NCBI RefSeq assembly: GCF_000348805.1
Contig: NC_020510.1
Coordinates: 496,001 to 560,000 of the forward strand
DNA: 64,000 nucleotides
Origin: Blattabacterium cuenoti BPAA
GTDB taxonomy: Bacteria > Bacteroidota > Bacteroidia > Flavobacteriales > Blattabacteriaceae
Reading direction: 5' to 3'
Positions 1 through 7,981 of the stretch are shown here, one piece after another. Every line of letters begins with the position of its first letter. Position 1 is the stretch's first letter. The notes below the pieces were generated by a model that had not been told where the DNA came from, made no database searches, and was given only the letters and a program-made list of their open reading frames with translations. Both the position numbers and the translations under genes were made by a program.

Positions 1-1
1 T

Positions 2-169
2 TTTTGTCAAATTTCTGATTCCACAACCAGTTATGGATCTTATTCTGGAGCTATTCCTAACGAAAAAATCACTTGGGGAAAACTCGATAAAGATACTCCA
101 AAATTTATCATTGAATCAGATGCTACTATAGTTGCTCCGCTTATTTTTGCATATATATTAAATATGTAA
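2..169 (+). CDS. Deoxyhypusine synthase-like protein, C-terminal end (partial)
   Basis: The 5' part lies outside the window; 55 codons to the TAA stop are visible. The tail contains a GSYSGAIPNEKITWGKL stretch followed by ESDATIVAPLIFAYIL. These resemble the C-terminal active-site region of deoxyhypusine synthase homologues (pattern YSGxxxxExxxWGK, then a (A/S)DATIxxPL motif). In many Bacteroidota a deoxyhypusine-synthase-like gene sits near arginine decarboxylase and agmatinase, where a role in polyamine metabolism (homospermidine-like chemistry) is thought more likely than eIF5A modification, because bacteria lack eIF5A. The family call rests on a short fragment. It ends 27 bases before lpdA on the same strand. 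Confidence 0.65.
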   Translation, partial: FCQISDSTTSYGSYSGAIPNEKITWGKLDKDTPKFIIESDATIVAPLIFAYILNM

Positions 170-196
170 TTTATTGATTATAAAATATAAAAATTG

Positions 197-1621
197 ATGA
201 AAAATTTATATGATCTTGTCGTTATTGGTTCTGGACCAGGAGGATATGTTTCCGCAATCAGAGCAAGTCAATTGGGACTTCGGACTGCTATTATAGAGAA
301 GTATCAGGAATTAGGCGGAACATGTTTAAATGTAGGTTGTATTCCTTCTAAATCTCTTTTAGATTCTTCTAAATATTTTTCATTAGCTAAAAATAATTAT
401 TCTTCACATGGAATTTTTTTTGAAAAATTATTTTTTGATTTCAAAAAAATGATGGATAGAAAAAATGAGGTAGTAAAAAATATAAATAATGGAGTAAAAT
501 ATCTAATGAAGAAAAATAAAATTGATGTATATCAAGGAATAGGTTCATTTAAAACCAAAAATATTCTGTTTCTAAAAGATATAAAATCCTTGAAAGAAAA
601 AGAAGAAATACAATTTCAATATTGCATCATATCTACAGGATCTAAACCTTCATGCTTCCCCCACTTAAATTTTCATCTAGAAAATAGAATTCTTTCTTCT
701 ACAGAAGCTCTTCATTTAAAAGAGATTCCAAAAAAATTAATCATAATTGGAGGAGGAATCATTGGATTAGAATTAGGTTCTATTTTTAATAGATTAGGAA
801 GTAAAATTATCATCATAGAACCTATGGAAAAAATCATATCAAATATGGATGATTCTTTAAGTCATGAAATGAAAAAAATATTAGAAAAATCTTCTATTCA
901 AATAGAAACCTCTTTATCTGTTTCCAATATTTTTAAAGAAAATCATGAACAAATATCTGTTTTTGCAAAAAAAAATCATAATGGAAAAGAAGTGAAATTC
1001 ATAGGAGATTATTGTCTGTTATCAATAGGAAGAAAACCATATACAAAAAATTTAGGGTTAGAAAATATAAAGATTCAAAAAAATAAAAAAGGATTTATAC
1101 ATGTAAATGATGATTTACAAACTTCTGTAAAGAATATTTATGCAATAGGAGATGTTATAGGAGGAAAAATGTTAGCACATAAGGCTGAAGAAGAAGGATT
1201 ATATGTAGTGGAACATATAGTGGGACAAAAACCAAATAATTTAAATTATAATTTAATTCCATCAATAATTTATACTTACCCTGAAGTAGCCAGTGTTGGA
1301 CGCTCAGAAAATGAAATTAAGAAAGATAAAATAGAATATAATATAGGGATTTTTCCTATGAAAATATTAGCGAGGGCTCGTACGAGTGGCTGTACTGATG
1401 GTTTTTTAAAAATGATTTCTCACAAAAAAACAGATGAAATATTAGGAGTCCATATCATTGGAGATCATGCTTCAGATATGATTATGGAAGCATCTGTCGC
1501 TATGGAATTTCGATCCTCTTCAGAGGATATATATAGAATATGTCATCCTCATCCTACTTTCAGTGAATCATTTAAAGAAGCCGCTTTATTAAACTTTGAA
1601 AATCGTTCTATACATATGTAA
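197..1621 (+). CDS. lpdA: Dihydrolipoyl dehydrogenase (E3)
   Basis: FAD-dependent enzyme that reoxidises the lipoyl groups of 2-oxo acid dehydrogenase complexes. The N-terminal FAD-binding motif GSGPGG is at residues 11-16. The redox-active disulfide is the pair Cys43/Cys48 in GGTCLNVGCIPSK. A second nucleotide-binding fold starts at IIGGGIIGLELG, and the dimer-interface HPHPTFSE near the C terminus supplies the catalytic His-Glu pair. Length of 474 residues is normal. The ATG at 197 was chosen over a TTG one codon upstream. The E1-alpha and E2 partners (pdhA, aceF) lie about 50 kb away in this window, so the complex is encoded at dispersed sites. Convergent with ung, only 6 bases apart. Confidence 0.95.
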   Translation: MKNLYDLVVIGSGPGGYVSAIRASQLGLRTAIIEKYQELGGTCLNVGCIPSKSLLDSSKYFSLAKNNYSSHGIFFEKLFFDFKKMMDRKNEVVKNINNGVKYLMKKNKIDVYQGIGSFKTKNILFLKDIKSLKEKEEIQFQYCIISTGSKPSCFPHLNFHLENRILSSTEALHLKEIPKKLIIIGGGIIGLELGSIFNRLGSKIIIIEPMEKIISNMDDSLSHEMKKILEKSSIQIETSLSVSNIFKENHEQISVFAKKNHNGKEVKFIGDYCLLSIGRKPYTKNLGLENIKIQKNKKGFIHVNDDLQTSVKNIYAIGDVIGGKMLAHKAEEEGLYVVEHIVGQKPNNLNYNLIPSIIYTYPEVASVGRSENEIKKDKIEYNIGIFPMKILARARTSGCTDGFLKMISHKKTDEILGVHIIGDHASDMIMEASVAMEFRSSSEDIYRICHPHPTFSESFKEAALLNFENRSIHM

Positions 1622-1627
1622 ATACTT

Positions 1628-2329
1628 TTAGTGCCAAAAATTCCAAAAAATGGTTTTTCTTCCTATTTTTTTCAGAAAATTATTAGTTTTTTCAAAATGT
1701 TTAGATCCGAAAAAACCCATATGAGCAGAAAAAGGAGATGGATGTGAGGTTTTTAAAACGTAATGATCATGAAAAGAATTGATTAAAGGTATTTTCCTTT
1801 GAGCATACTTTCCCCATAAAAGAAAAACAATATTTTTTTTTTGATCGGAAATAGTTTGTATAATTTGATCAGTAAAAAGTTCCCATCCTATATTTTTATG
1901 AGACAAAGGAAAACCTTTTCTGACTGTTAATATTGAATTTAATAATAACACTCCTTGCTTTGCCCAATGAATTAAAGATCCACTAATAGGATAATAACTT
2001 GTTTTTAAATTCAAACAATTATTCACTTCTGTAAATATATTTTTTAATGAAGCGGGAATGGGTATTCCATCAGGAACAGAAAAACAAAGACCATCCGCTT
2101 GATTATCTTTATGATAAGGATCTTGTCCTAGGATAACTACTTTTAATCTTTGAAAAGAACAATATTTTAAACAAAGAAATACATTTTTTTGTTTAGGAAA
2201 ACAAATAAAACGATTATATTCAATTCTAAGAATCTTCAATAATTTTATAAAATAAGGTTTATGAAATTCATCCTTTAATAAGGAAATCCAATCGAAATTA
2301 ATCTCTGATTTTTCTTTTAGTATCATCAT
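1628..2329 (-). CDS. ung: Uracil-DNA glycosylase (family 1)
   Basis: Removes uracil from DNA as the first step of base excision repair. Family-1 signatures are both present: the water-activating GQDPYH motif, with catalytic Asp at about residue 70, and the DNA-intercalating HPSPFSAHMGF loop near residue 195. The 233-residue length is typical. Two adjacent ATG codons exist at the start; the outer one is used here. Retention fits an A+T-rich genome where cytosine deamination is a constant load, although this is inference. Convergent with lpdA. Confidence 0.95.
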   Translation of the reverse strand: MMILKEKSEINFDWISLLKDEFHKPYFIKLLKILRIEYNRFICFPKQKNVFLCLKYCSFQRLKVVILGQDPYHKDNQADGLCFSVPDGIPIPASLKNIFTEVNNCLNLKTSYYPISGSLIHWAKQGVLLLNSILTVRKGFPLSHKNIGWELFTDQIIQTISDQKKNIVFLLWGKYAQRKIPLINSFHDHYVLKTSHPSPFSAHMGFFGSKHFEKTNNFLKKIGRKTIFWNFWH

Positions 2330-2338
2330 AAAAATGAA

Positions 2339-2674
2339 CTAAAGATTTCCATGTAAAAAATTCTTTTTTTGAATAAGTTTCTTTTTATTTTCATAATTTT
2401 TTTTATCTGGAATACAACATTGAACTGGACAAATTATAATACATTGAGGTTGATCATAAAAACCCACGCATTCTGTACATTTTTCCGGAACAATAAAATA
2501 TATATCCTTTTTTTTGGGTTCTTGAAATCTAGTTGGATCTAGTATTTTGTTTTTTTTCAAAGAAGTTCCATCTGACATTCTCCATTTTTTTCCTCCTTCA
2601 TAAATTGCTCGATTAGGACATTCAGGTTCACAAGCTCCACAATTTATGCATTTTTCTGTAATTTTTATGGACAT
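2339..2674 (-). CDS. 4Fe-4S dicluster ferredoxin
   Basis: Small electron carrier of 111 residues. Cluster ligands are visible as CxxCxxCxxxCP at residues 9-20 and a second set at Cys66, Cys69, Cys78 and Cys82 (CxxC-x8-CxxxCP). The longer spacing in the second motif is that of the YfhL/Alvin-type bacterial ferredoxins. A lysine-rich tail of about 25 residues follows the second motif. It is divergent from the acyl-CoA reductase gene with only 27 bases between the two starts, so they may share a control region. This ferredoxin/acyl-CoA reductase pairing is common in Bacteroidota, but the electron donor and acceptor are not known from sequence. Confidence 0.85.
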   Translation of the reverse strand: MSIKITEKCINCGACEPECPNRAIYEGGKKWRMSDGTSLKKNKILDPTRFQEPKKKDIYFIVPEKCTECVGFYDQPQCIIICPVQCCIPDKKNYENKKKLIQKKNFLHGNL

Positions 2675-2701
2675 TGAATTTTGAAAAAATTAAAATAAAT
2701 A

Positions 2702-3745
2702 ATGATTAAAACTTTTGATAAATTAGGATCTTTTTTAAGGGAAGTTAAAAATTTTTATTCATATGACAAGTATTTATCCAAACATTATAAAAAATTTTTT
2801 TCTTCTTTTCTAAAAATTATTCAAAGAATAACTATTGAAAATAATTGGTTTAGAATAGAGGATTTATTAATAACTTTTGATCAATGGGGAAAAACTCTTA
2901 AAAAGGAAAAGTTAGAATTTTGGATGAGTAAATATTCTTTCACAAAAAAAAAATCTAAAAAAGTTCTTGTTATTATGCCTGGAAATGTTCCAATGGTTGG
3001 ATTTCATGATTTTTTGTGTGTGATTTTATCAGGACATAAAATCATAATTAAATTATCTGAAGAAGATAATTTATTACTTCCATTTTTATGTAAAATAATA
3101 ATACATGAAAACCCCATGTTAAAAAATAAAATCAAATTTACAAATAACATTTTTTATGAAAAATTTGATTATGTAATAGCCACTGGAAATAATAATACAT
3201 TCCGTTATTTTGAATATTATTTTAGAAAATATCCTGTTTTACTTAGAAAAAGTAGAACTTCTGTGGCTGTGTTACAAGGAAGGGAAACAGAAGAGGAATT
3301 AATTCTTTTAAATAAAGATATGTTAACTTATTCGGGAAGGGGATGTAGAAATGTAGGAAAAATATTTATTCCTCATGATTATAATGTTCATTGGATTTTA
3401 AAAAAATCATTTATATCCGAATATATTACAAAAAATTACAAGTATACAGATAATTATAAATATTATCTATCTATTTATACTATAAACAAAGTTTCTTTTC
3501 AAAAAAATCATTTCGTTCTTTTGAAAGAAGAAAAGAATTATCATAGTCCAATATCTGTAGTTTATTATGAATTTTATAATAATTTAAATCAGTTAAAAAA
3601 AGTAATTTTAGAAAACAGTAACGAGATACAATGTATTGTTTCTAAAAATTTCTTAGAAAAAGAAACACTTTTCGGAAAAACACAGTATCCAAAATTAGAA
3701 AACTATGCAGATGAAATCGATACAATTCAATTTTTAAATGGGTGA
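2702..3745 (+). CDS. LuxC-like acyl-CoA reductase
   Basis: The protein of 347 residues resembles the LuxC/acyl-CoA reductase family (aldehyde dehydrogenase fold), which reduces acyl-CoA or acyl-ACP to aldehyde with NADPH. Supporting features are VLVIMPGNVPMVGFHDFLCVILSG as the nucleotide-binding segment and the SGRGCRNVGKIF segment near residue 215, whose cysteine is the likely acyl-accepting nucleophile. The Bacteroidota members are shorter than LuxC of luminous bacteria and their physiological substrate is unknown. Its 3' end overlaps the convergent ribD gene by 12 bases. Confidence 0.75.
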   Translation: MIKTFDKLGSFLREVKNFYSYDKYLSKHYKKFFSSFLKIIQRITIENNWFRIEDLLITFDQWGKTLKKEKLEFWMSKYSFTKKKSKKVLVIMPGNVPMVGFHDFLCVILSGHKIIIKLSEEDNLLLPFLCKIIIHENPMLKNKIKFTNNIFYEKFDYVIATGNNNTFRYFEYYFRKYPVLLRKSRTSVAVLQGRETEEELILLNKDMLTYSGRGCRNVGKIFIPHDYNVHWILKKSFISEYITKNYKYTDNYKYYLSIYTINKVSFQKNHFVLLKEEKNYHSPISVVYYEFYNNLNQLKKVILENSNEIQCIVSKNFLEKETLFGKTQYPKLENYADEIDTIQFLNG

Positions 3746-4765
3746 TTTAATAATCAGCTGATCTTTGTTATCAAGATTCATTTTTTGATAGATCGTTCCT
3801 CCTATTTTAGGCGCTTCTAATCCACTTTTTAATATAATTTTACATATAAAAATCCGGCATTCATCCCAAAGATCTTCTTTGATAAAATTTTCTAAAGTTT
3901 CTTTTCCTCCTTCCACTATTAAGGATAAAAATTTTTTTTTATGCAAACAATCCAATATTTGATATATTATTTTTTTCTTAAAAGAAATTTGAACATATTC
4001 TATATTTTCTTGATTTTCTTTATTTTTATCTGTAAACACAATAGTATGTTGAGATCCATCTAAAATAAAATAAGAATCAGAAATACTCAATTTTTGATCA
4101 ACAAAAATCCTAATAGGATTTTTACCAAACCATTTTCTAACATTTAGCTTTGGATTGTCATTTAATACAGTTTTTCTTCCTACCAAAATCCCATCTTCTT
4201 CAGACCTCCATTTATGATTTAGTTGTTTAGCATGTATTCCACTAATCCAATTGTATTTTTTTTTTTCTGAATATATAAAACCATCATCACTTTGTGCCCA
4301 TTTTAATATAATATAAGGACGTTTTTTTTCATGAAAAGTAAAGAAACGTTTATTTAAAATTCTACATTGATCTATTAATACATTTTCTATAACTTCAACT
4401 CCATATTTTTTTAATTTTTTTATTCCTAATCCTTTCACTTTTTCACAAGGATCTTGTATTCCCACTACTACTCTTGGAATATTTTTTTTAATTATCAAAT
4501 CAACACAAGGAGGGGTTTCTCCAAAATGAACACATGGTTCCAATGTAACATATAGAGTGCAATCAAAAAATAAGTATTTATTTTTGACATTATTAATAGC
4601 CATAAACTCGGCATGATACATTTCATTTTTATAATGATATCCTTCTGATAAAACAATTCCATTTCTCTCTATTACACATCCAACCATAGGATTGGGAGAT
4701 GTAAATCCTAATCCGTTTTTAGCTAATTGTATAGCTCTTTTCATAAAAATTTCTTTATATCTCAT
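3734..4765 (-). CDS. ribD: Riboflavin biosynthesis deaminase/reductase RibD
   Basis: Bifunctional enzyme catalysing the second and third steps of riboflavin synthesis (deamination, then ribose side-chain reduction). The N-terminal deaminase domain shows SPNPMVGCVI, the HAE zinc/catalytic motif and the zinc ligands PCVHFGETPPC. The C-terminal reductase domain carries NPIRIFVDQ and the EGGKETLENF NADPH-site segment. I use the ATG at 4765 (protein begins MRYKEIFMKRAIQLAK), which aligns with the normal family start; an ATG at 4786 would add 7 residues and overlap aroE by 16 bases. Same strand as aroE and directly downstream of it, so probably cotranscribed. Confidence 0.92.
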   Translation of the reverse strand: MRYKEIFMKRAIQLAKNGLGFTSPNPMVGCVIERNGIVLSEGYHYKNEMYHAEFMAINNVKNKYLFFDCTLYVTLEPCVHFGETPPCVDLIIKKNIPRVVVGIQDPCEKVKGLGIKKLKKYGVEVIENVLIDQCRILNKRFFTFHEKKRPYIILKWAQSDDGFIYSEKKKYNWISGIHAKQLNHKWRSEEDGILVGRKTVLNDNPKLNVRKWFGKNPIRIFVDQKLSISDSYFILDGSQHTIVFTDKNKENQENIEYVQISFKKKIIYQILDCLHKKKFLSLIVEGGKETLENFIKEDLWDECRIFICKIILKSGLEAPKIGGTIYQKMNLDNKDQLIIKSPI

Positions 4766-4770
4766 GAATT

Positions 4771-5529
4771 TTATATTTCTTTCCATATTTTCCAGGATTC
4801 CTCAGCTTGAAGATAGAACATTTCTAACCCATTTTGGATCAAAGCCCCCTTTTCTTCTGCCTTTTTTAGAAACAAAGTTTTATTGGGATTGTAAACTAGG
4901 TCATAAAAATAATGTTCGGAGGAAACATATTGATAAGGTAAAGATGGACATGAATTTATATTGGGATATGTTCCTATAGGAGTGCAATTAATGATCATTT
5001 TGTATTTTTTCAATAAATTTTGATTTATATCTTCATAAACCAGAACTCCTCTATTTTTTTTTCTAGAAATATATTGATATGGAATTTTTAATTTGTCTAA
5101 AACAAATGAAATGGTTTTAGAAACCCCTCCAGTTCCTAAAATTAATGCTTTAAAATCTTTTTTATTTTTAATTCTTTTAAATTGTTTTTTAAAAGAACAC
5201 TCAAAACCTAAAACATCTGTATTAAACCCAATTCTACATTTATTCGTAATTTTTACTACATTCACAGATCCTATAGATTTTGCTTCAGGCATAATTTGAG
5301 TAAGAAAAGGAATGATACTTGTTTTATAAGGAATAGTCACATTACATCCTTTCAAATAAGGATTTTGAAATATAAACGAGACATCTTCTATTTTTGGAAT
5401 ATCGAAAATTTCGTAATCTACATTGAAAATAGATTCCTGTTTGAATTTTTCAATAAAAAATTTTCTAGAAAAAGAATATTTAATATCCTTTCCTATCAGA
5501 CCATAAATTCTTGTCTTTTCATGTTTCAT
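4771..5529 (-). CDS. aroE: Shikimate dehydrogenase
   Basis: Reduces 3-dehydroshikimate to shikimate with NADPH in the aromatic amino-acid/chorismate pathway. Shikimate-binding GLIGKDIKYSFSR (usually GxPxxHSxSP) is at the N terminus, the catalytic lysine is Lys69 in NVTIPYK, the Rossmann motif GTGGVSKT is recognisable, and NCTPIG and NGLEMFYLQAEESWKIW are the conserved C-terminal elements. At 252 residues it is slightly short for the family (about 270) but has all key elements. rpsU lies 18 bases upstream on the same strand; ribD follows. Confidence 0.93.
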   Translation of the reverse strand: MKHEKTRIYGLIGKDIKYSFSRKFFIEKFKQESIFNVDYEIFDIPKIEDVSFIFQNPYLKGCNVTIPYKTSIIPFLTQIMPEAKSIGSVNVVKITNKCRIGFNTDVLGFECSFKKQFKRIKNKKDFKALILGTGGVSKTISFVLDKLKIPYQYISRKKNRGVLVYEDINQNLLKKYKMIINCTPIGTYPNINSCPSLPYQYVSSEHYFYDLVYNPNKTLFLKKAEEKGALIQNGLEMFYLQAEESWKIWKEI

Positions 5530-5547
5530 AATAAAAAAATATGAAGT

Positions 5548-5745
5548 CTATTCTTCTCTTTTCGATTTCATACGTTCTCTATATTTTGCTCTCAATATTT
5601 CATTTCTTCTTCCTTCAGAAGGTTTTATATATTGTTGTCTTTCTCTAAACTCTTTTAAAATACGAGTTTTATCAAATTTTTTTTTACATTTTTTTAAAGC
5701 TTTATCAATAGATTCTCCTTCTCTAACAGTAGTAATTAAGATCAT
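5548..5745 (-). CDS. rpsU: 30S ribosomal protein S21
   Basis: Very basic 65-residue protein starting MILITTVREGESIDKALKKCKKKF, the typical S21 pattern, followed by the FRERQQYIKPSEGRR segment and a run of basic residues. It is a late-assembling small-subunit protein that helps initiation. In many Bacteroidota the 16S 3' end has a reduced anti-Shine-Dalgarno role and S21 is retained. Lies between tRNA-Val and aroE, all on the minus strand, so it may be read from the same transcript as the tRNA. Confidence 0.92.
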   Translation of the reverse strand: MILITTVREGESIDKALKKCKKKFDKTRILKEFRERQQYIKPSEGRRNEILRAKYRERMKSKREE

Positions 5746-5768
5746 AAAAACTTAATAAATAATTTTTG

Positions 5769-5843
5769 TGGACACTATCGGATTTGAACCGATGACCTCT
5801 ACTCTGTCAAAGTAGCGCTCTAAACCTACTGAGCTAAATGTCC
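5769..5843 (-). tRNA. tRNA-Val (anticodon GAC)
   Basis: Full cloverleaf on the minus strand. The 7-bp acceptor pairs GGACATT with AGTGTCC (one G-T pair). The D stem is GCTC/GAGC. The anticodon stem CTACT/AGTAG closes a TTGACAG loop with anticodon GAC. The T arm is ATCGG-TTCGAAT-CCGAT. CCA is not encoded. GAC reads the valine codons GTC/GTT; the aspartate anticodon would be GTC, so this is valine. Confidence 0.93.
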
Positions 5844-5854
5844 TTTAAAATCAA

Positions 5855-5862
5855 CAAAATTA
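5855..5862 (-). promoter_or_regulatory. Possible -7 box for tRNA-Val
   Basis: Reading the minus strand, TAATTTTG matches the Bacteroidota -7 consensus TAnnTTTG and ends 11 bases before the tRNA 5' end. I see no TTTG at the -33 position, and a match to this short motif is expected by chance about once per kilobase per strand in such A+T-rich DNA. A weak call. Confidence 0.3.
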
Positions 5863-5904
5863 AGTATTTTTTGATATATAATGGATTTATAATTTACTTT
5901 TATT

Positions 5905-7974
5905 ATGTCCTGCAATATTCTAAAAAAATCTATAAAGTATTTAAAAGGATTGAGTTTAAAAAAAGCTTATTTATTCAATACTGAATTAAACCTTTATACA
6001 TACGAGGATTTACTTTTTTTTTATCCTAAAGGATATATGCGTTTATCCGCAATAAAAAATATATCAGAATTGTCAAATCATGAGAATGATTTTGTAAAAA
6101 TATTAGGTAAAATCACTAAGATTGAAGAAATAAACTATAAAAATAAAAAAGGAAAAATGTTAATAGCAGATCTTGAAGATGAAACAGGTTCTATTGAGTT
6201 AGTTTGGTTTCAAAAAAAGAATATATTAAAAAATATAACAAAAAATATTACAGTCATAGTTTTTGGAAAAGTTAAATATTTTCAAAATAAAATTCAAATT
6301 ATTCATCCAAACATTAAAAAATTCTATTCTTCAGTAAAAAATTATTCTATATTTCCTGTATATCCTATTCCTAAAAATTTAAAAGAAAAAGGGGTGAATA
6401 ATTTTTTCATGATTAATTTATTACAAAATCTTATAGAAGAGTTAAAAAATGATATAAATGAATTTTTTTTTCAAGATTTGATGAATAAAAAATTAATGTC
6501 GAGAAAAAAAGCTTTAATTCAAATTCATTTTCCAGAATCTTTAGATTCCTTATTAAAAGCGAAACATTCTTTAAAATTTGAAGAGTTATTCCTATTAAAA
6601 CTATTTTTCCTATCTAAAAAAGGATTAGCACATAGTTATCCTTTTACAAAATTAGGAAAGAATTTTCATAATTTTTACAAAAATTTTCTACCTTTTACTT
6701 TAACAGAAGAACAAAAAAAAGTATTTAAGGAAATATGGAATGATTTGAAAAAACCCACTCAAATGAATCGATTATTACAAGGAGAAGTAGGATGTGGAAA
6801 AACCATCATAGCTATGTTATCAATGCTTGTTGCTTTAGATAATGGGTTTCAATCATGTTTGATGGCCCCTACTGAAGTTCTAGCCATACAACATTATTAT
6901 TCTATAAAAAAAATGTTTTCTAAAATTGGAATTAAAATAGCCTTATTAACAAGTTCTATTTCTGATTCTATACGAAAATCTCTCTATCATGAAATATTAA
7001 CAGGAAAAATCTCTATTTTAATAGGAACACATTCTTTAATTCAGGATAAAGTTCAATTTCAAAATTTGGGATTAGCAATAATAGATGAAGAACAACGTTT
7101 TGGAGTAGAACAGAGGGAAAAAATTTGGAAAAAAAATGAGAAAACTCCTCACATTTTAATTATGACAGCCACTCCTATTCCTAGGACATTAGCAAAGATT
7201 ATTTATCATGATTTAAATATTTCTATCATAAAACAATTGCCTTTAGGAAGAATACCTATTAAAACTATTCATTTTTGGAATAAAAATAGAGATCAAGCTT
7301 TTAAAATTGTGAAAGATCAAATTTCAATAGGAAGACAAATTTATATTATATACCCCACTATAAATACTTCTTTGAAATACAAAAATTTAATGATAGGATA
7401 CCAGGAAATTAGAGAAAAATTTCAAAATTTGAAAAATCAAATTGGAATTTTACATGGTGAAATGAATTTTCAAGAAAAAAATATACAAATGAATCGATTT
7501 TTACGTGGAGAAACCAAAATTCTAATAGCAACTACGGTTATAGAAGTAGGAGTAGACGTTCCTAACGCTTCAGTGATTTTAATAGAAAATGCAGATCTTT
7601 TTGGATTATCTCAATTGCATCAATTAAGAGGAAGAGTAGGAAGAGGGATACACCAAAGTTATTGCATTCTTATTACGGATCATAAAATCAGTGTAGAAGG
7701 TTTTTTTAGAATCAAAAAAATGTGTGAAACAAATAAAGGATTAGAAATAGCTAAAGAAGATCTGAAATTACGTGGTGGTGGAGACTTAATAGGAACTAAA
7801 CAAAGTGGAAAAAATTATTTTCGTATAGTAAATCTGATAGAAGATTATAAATTAATAAAAGAAGTTTTTCCAATTGCTAAAATTTTTTTTCAAAAAAATC
7901 CTAATTTTTTAAATAATACAAAAAATATTTTTTATGAATACTATAAAAAAAATAAATGGAAAGTTTGTAAATAA
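5905..7974 (+). CDS. recG: ATP-dependent DNA helicase RecG
   Basis: Branch-migration and fork-reversal helicase, 689 residues. The N-terminal wedge/OB domain (about residues 50-150) is followed by the helicase core: Walker A GEVGCGKT near 293-300, a DEEQ motif II at 394-397 (family norm DEQH), TATPIPRT as motif III, and LRGRVGRG as motif VI. The C-terminal TRG region KEDLKLRGGGDLIGTKQSG is intact. Follows tRNA-Val divergently and is 7 bases upstream of uvrD, so the two helicases are probably one transcript. Confidence 0.95.
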   Translation: MSCNILKKSIKYLKGLSLKKAYLFNTELNLYTYEDLLFFYPKGYMRLSAIKNISELSNHENDFVKILGKITKIEEINYKNKKGKMLIADLEDETGSIELVWFQKKNILKNITKNITVIVFGKVKYFQNKIQIIHPNIKKFYSSVKNYSIFPVYPIPKNLKEKGVNNFFMINLLQNLIEELKNDINEFFFQDLMNKKLMSRKKALIQIHFPESLDSLLKAKHSLKFEELFLLKLFFLSKKGLAHSYPFTKLGKNFHNFYKNFLPFTLTEEQKKVFKEIWNDLKKPTQMNRLLQGEVGCGKTIIAMLSMLVALDNGFQSCLMAPTEVLAIQHYYSIKKMFSKIGIKIALLTSSISDSIRKSLYHEILTGKISILIGTHSLIQDKVQFQNLGLAIIDEEQRFGVEQREKIWKKNEKTPHILIMTATPIPRTLAKIIYHDLNISIIKQLPLGRIPIKTIHFWNKNRDQAFKIVKDQISIGRQIYIIYPTINTSLKYKNLMIGYQEIREKFQNLKNQIGILHGEMNFQEKNIQMNRFLRGETKILIATTVIEVGVDVPNASVILIENADLFGLSQLHQLRGRVGRGIHQSYCILITDHKISVEGFFRIKKMCETNKGLEIAKEDLKLRGGGDLIGTKQSGKNYFRIVNLIEDYKLIKEVFPIAKIFFQKNPNFLNNTKNIFYEYYKKNKWKVCK

Positions 7975-7981
7975 ATAAATA

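Noticed and set aside
5769..5843. tRNA-Asp
   Set aside because: The anticodon loop read on the minus strand is TTGACAG, so the anticodon is GAC (valine), not GTC (aspartate).
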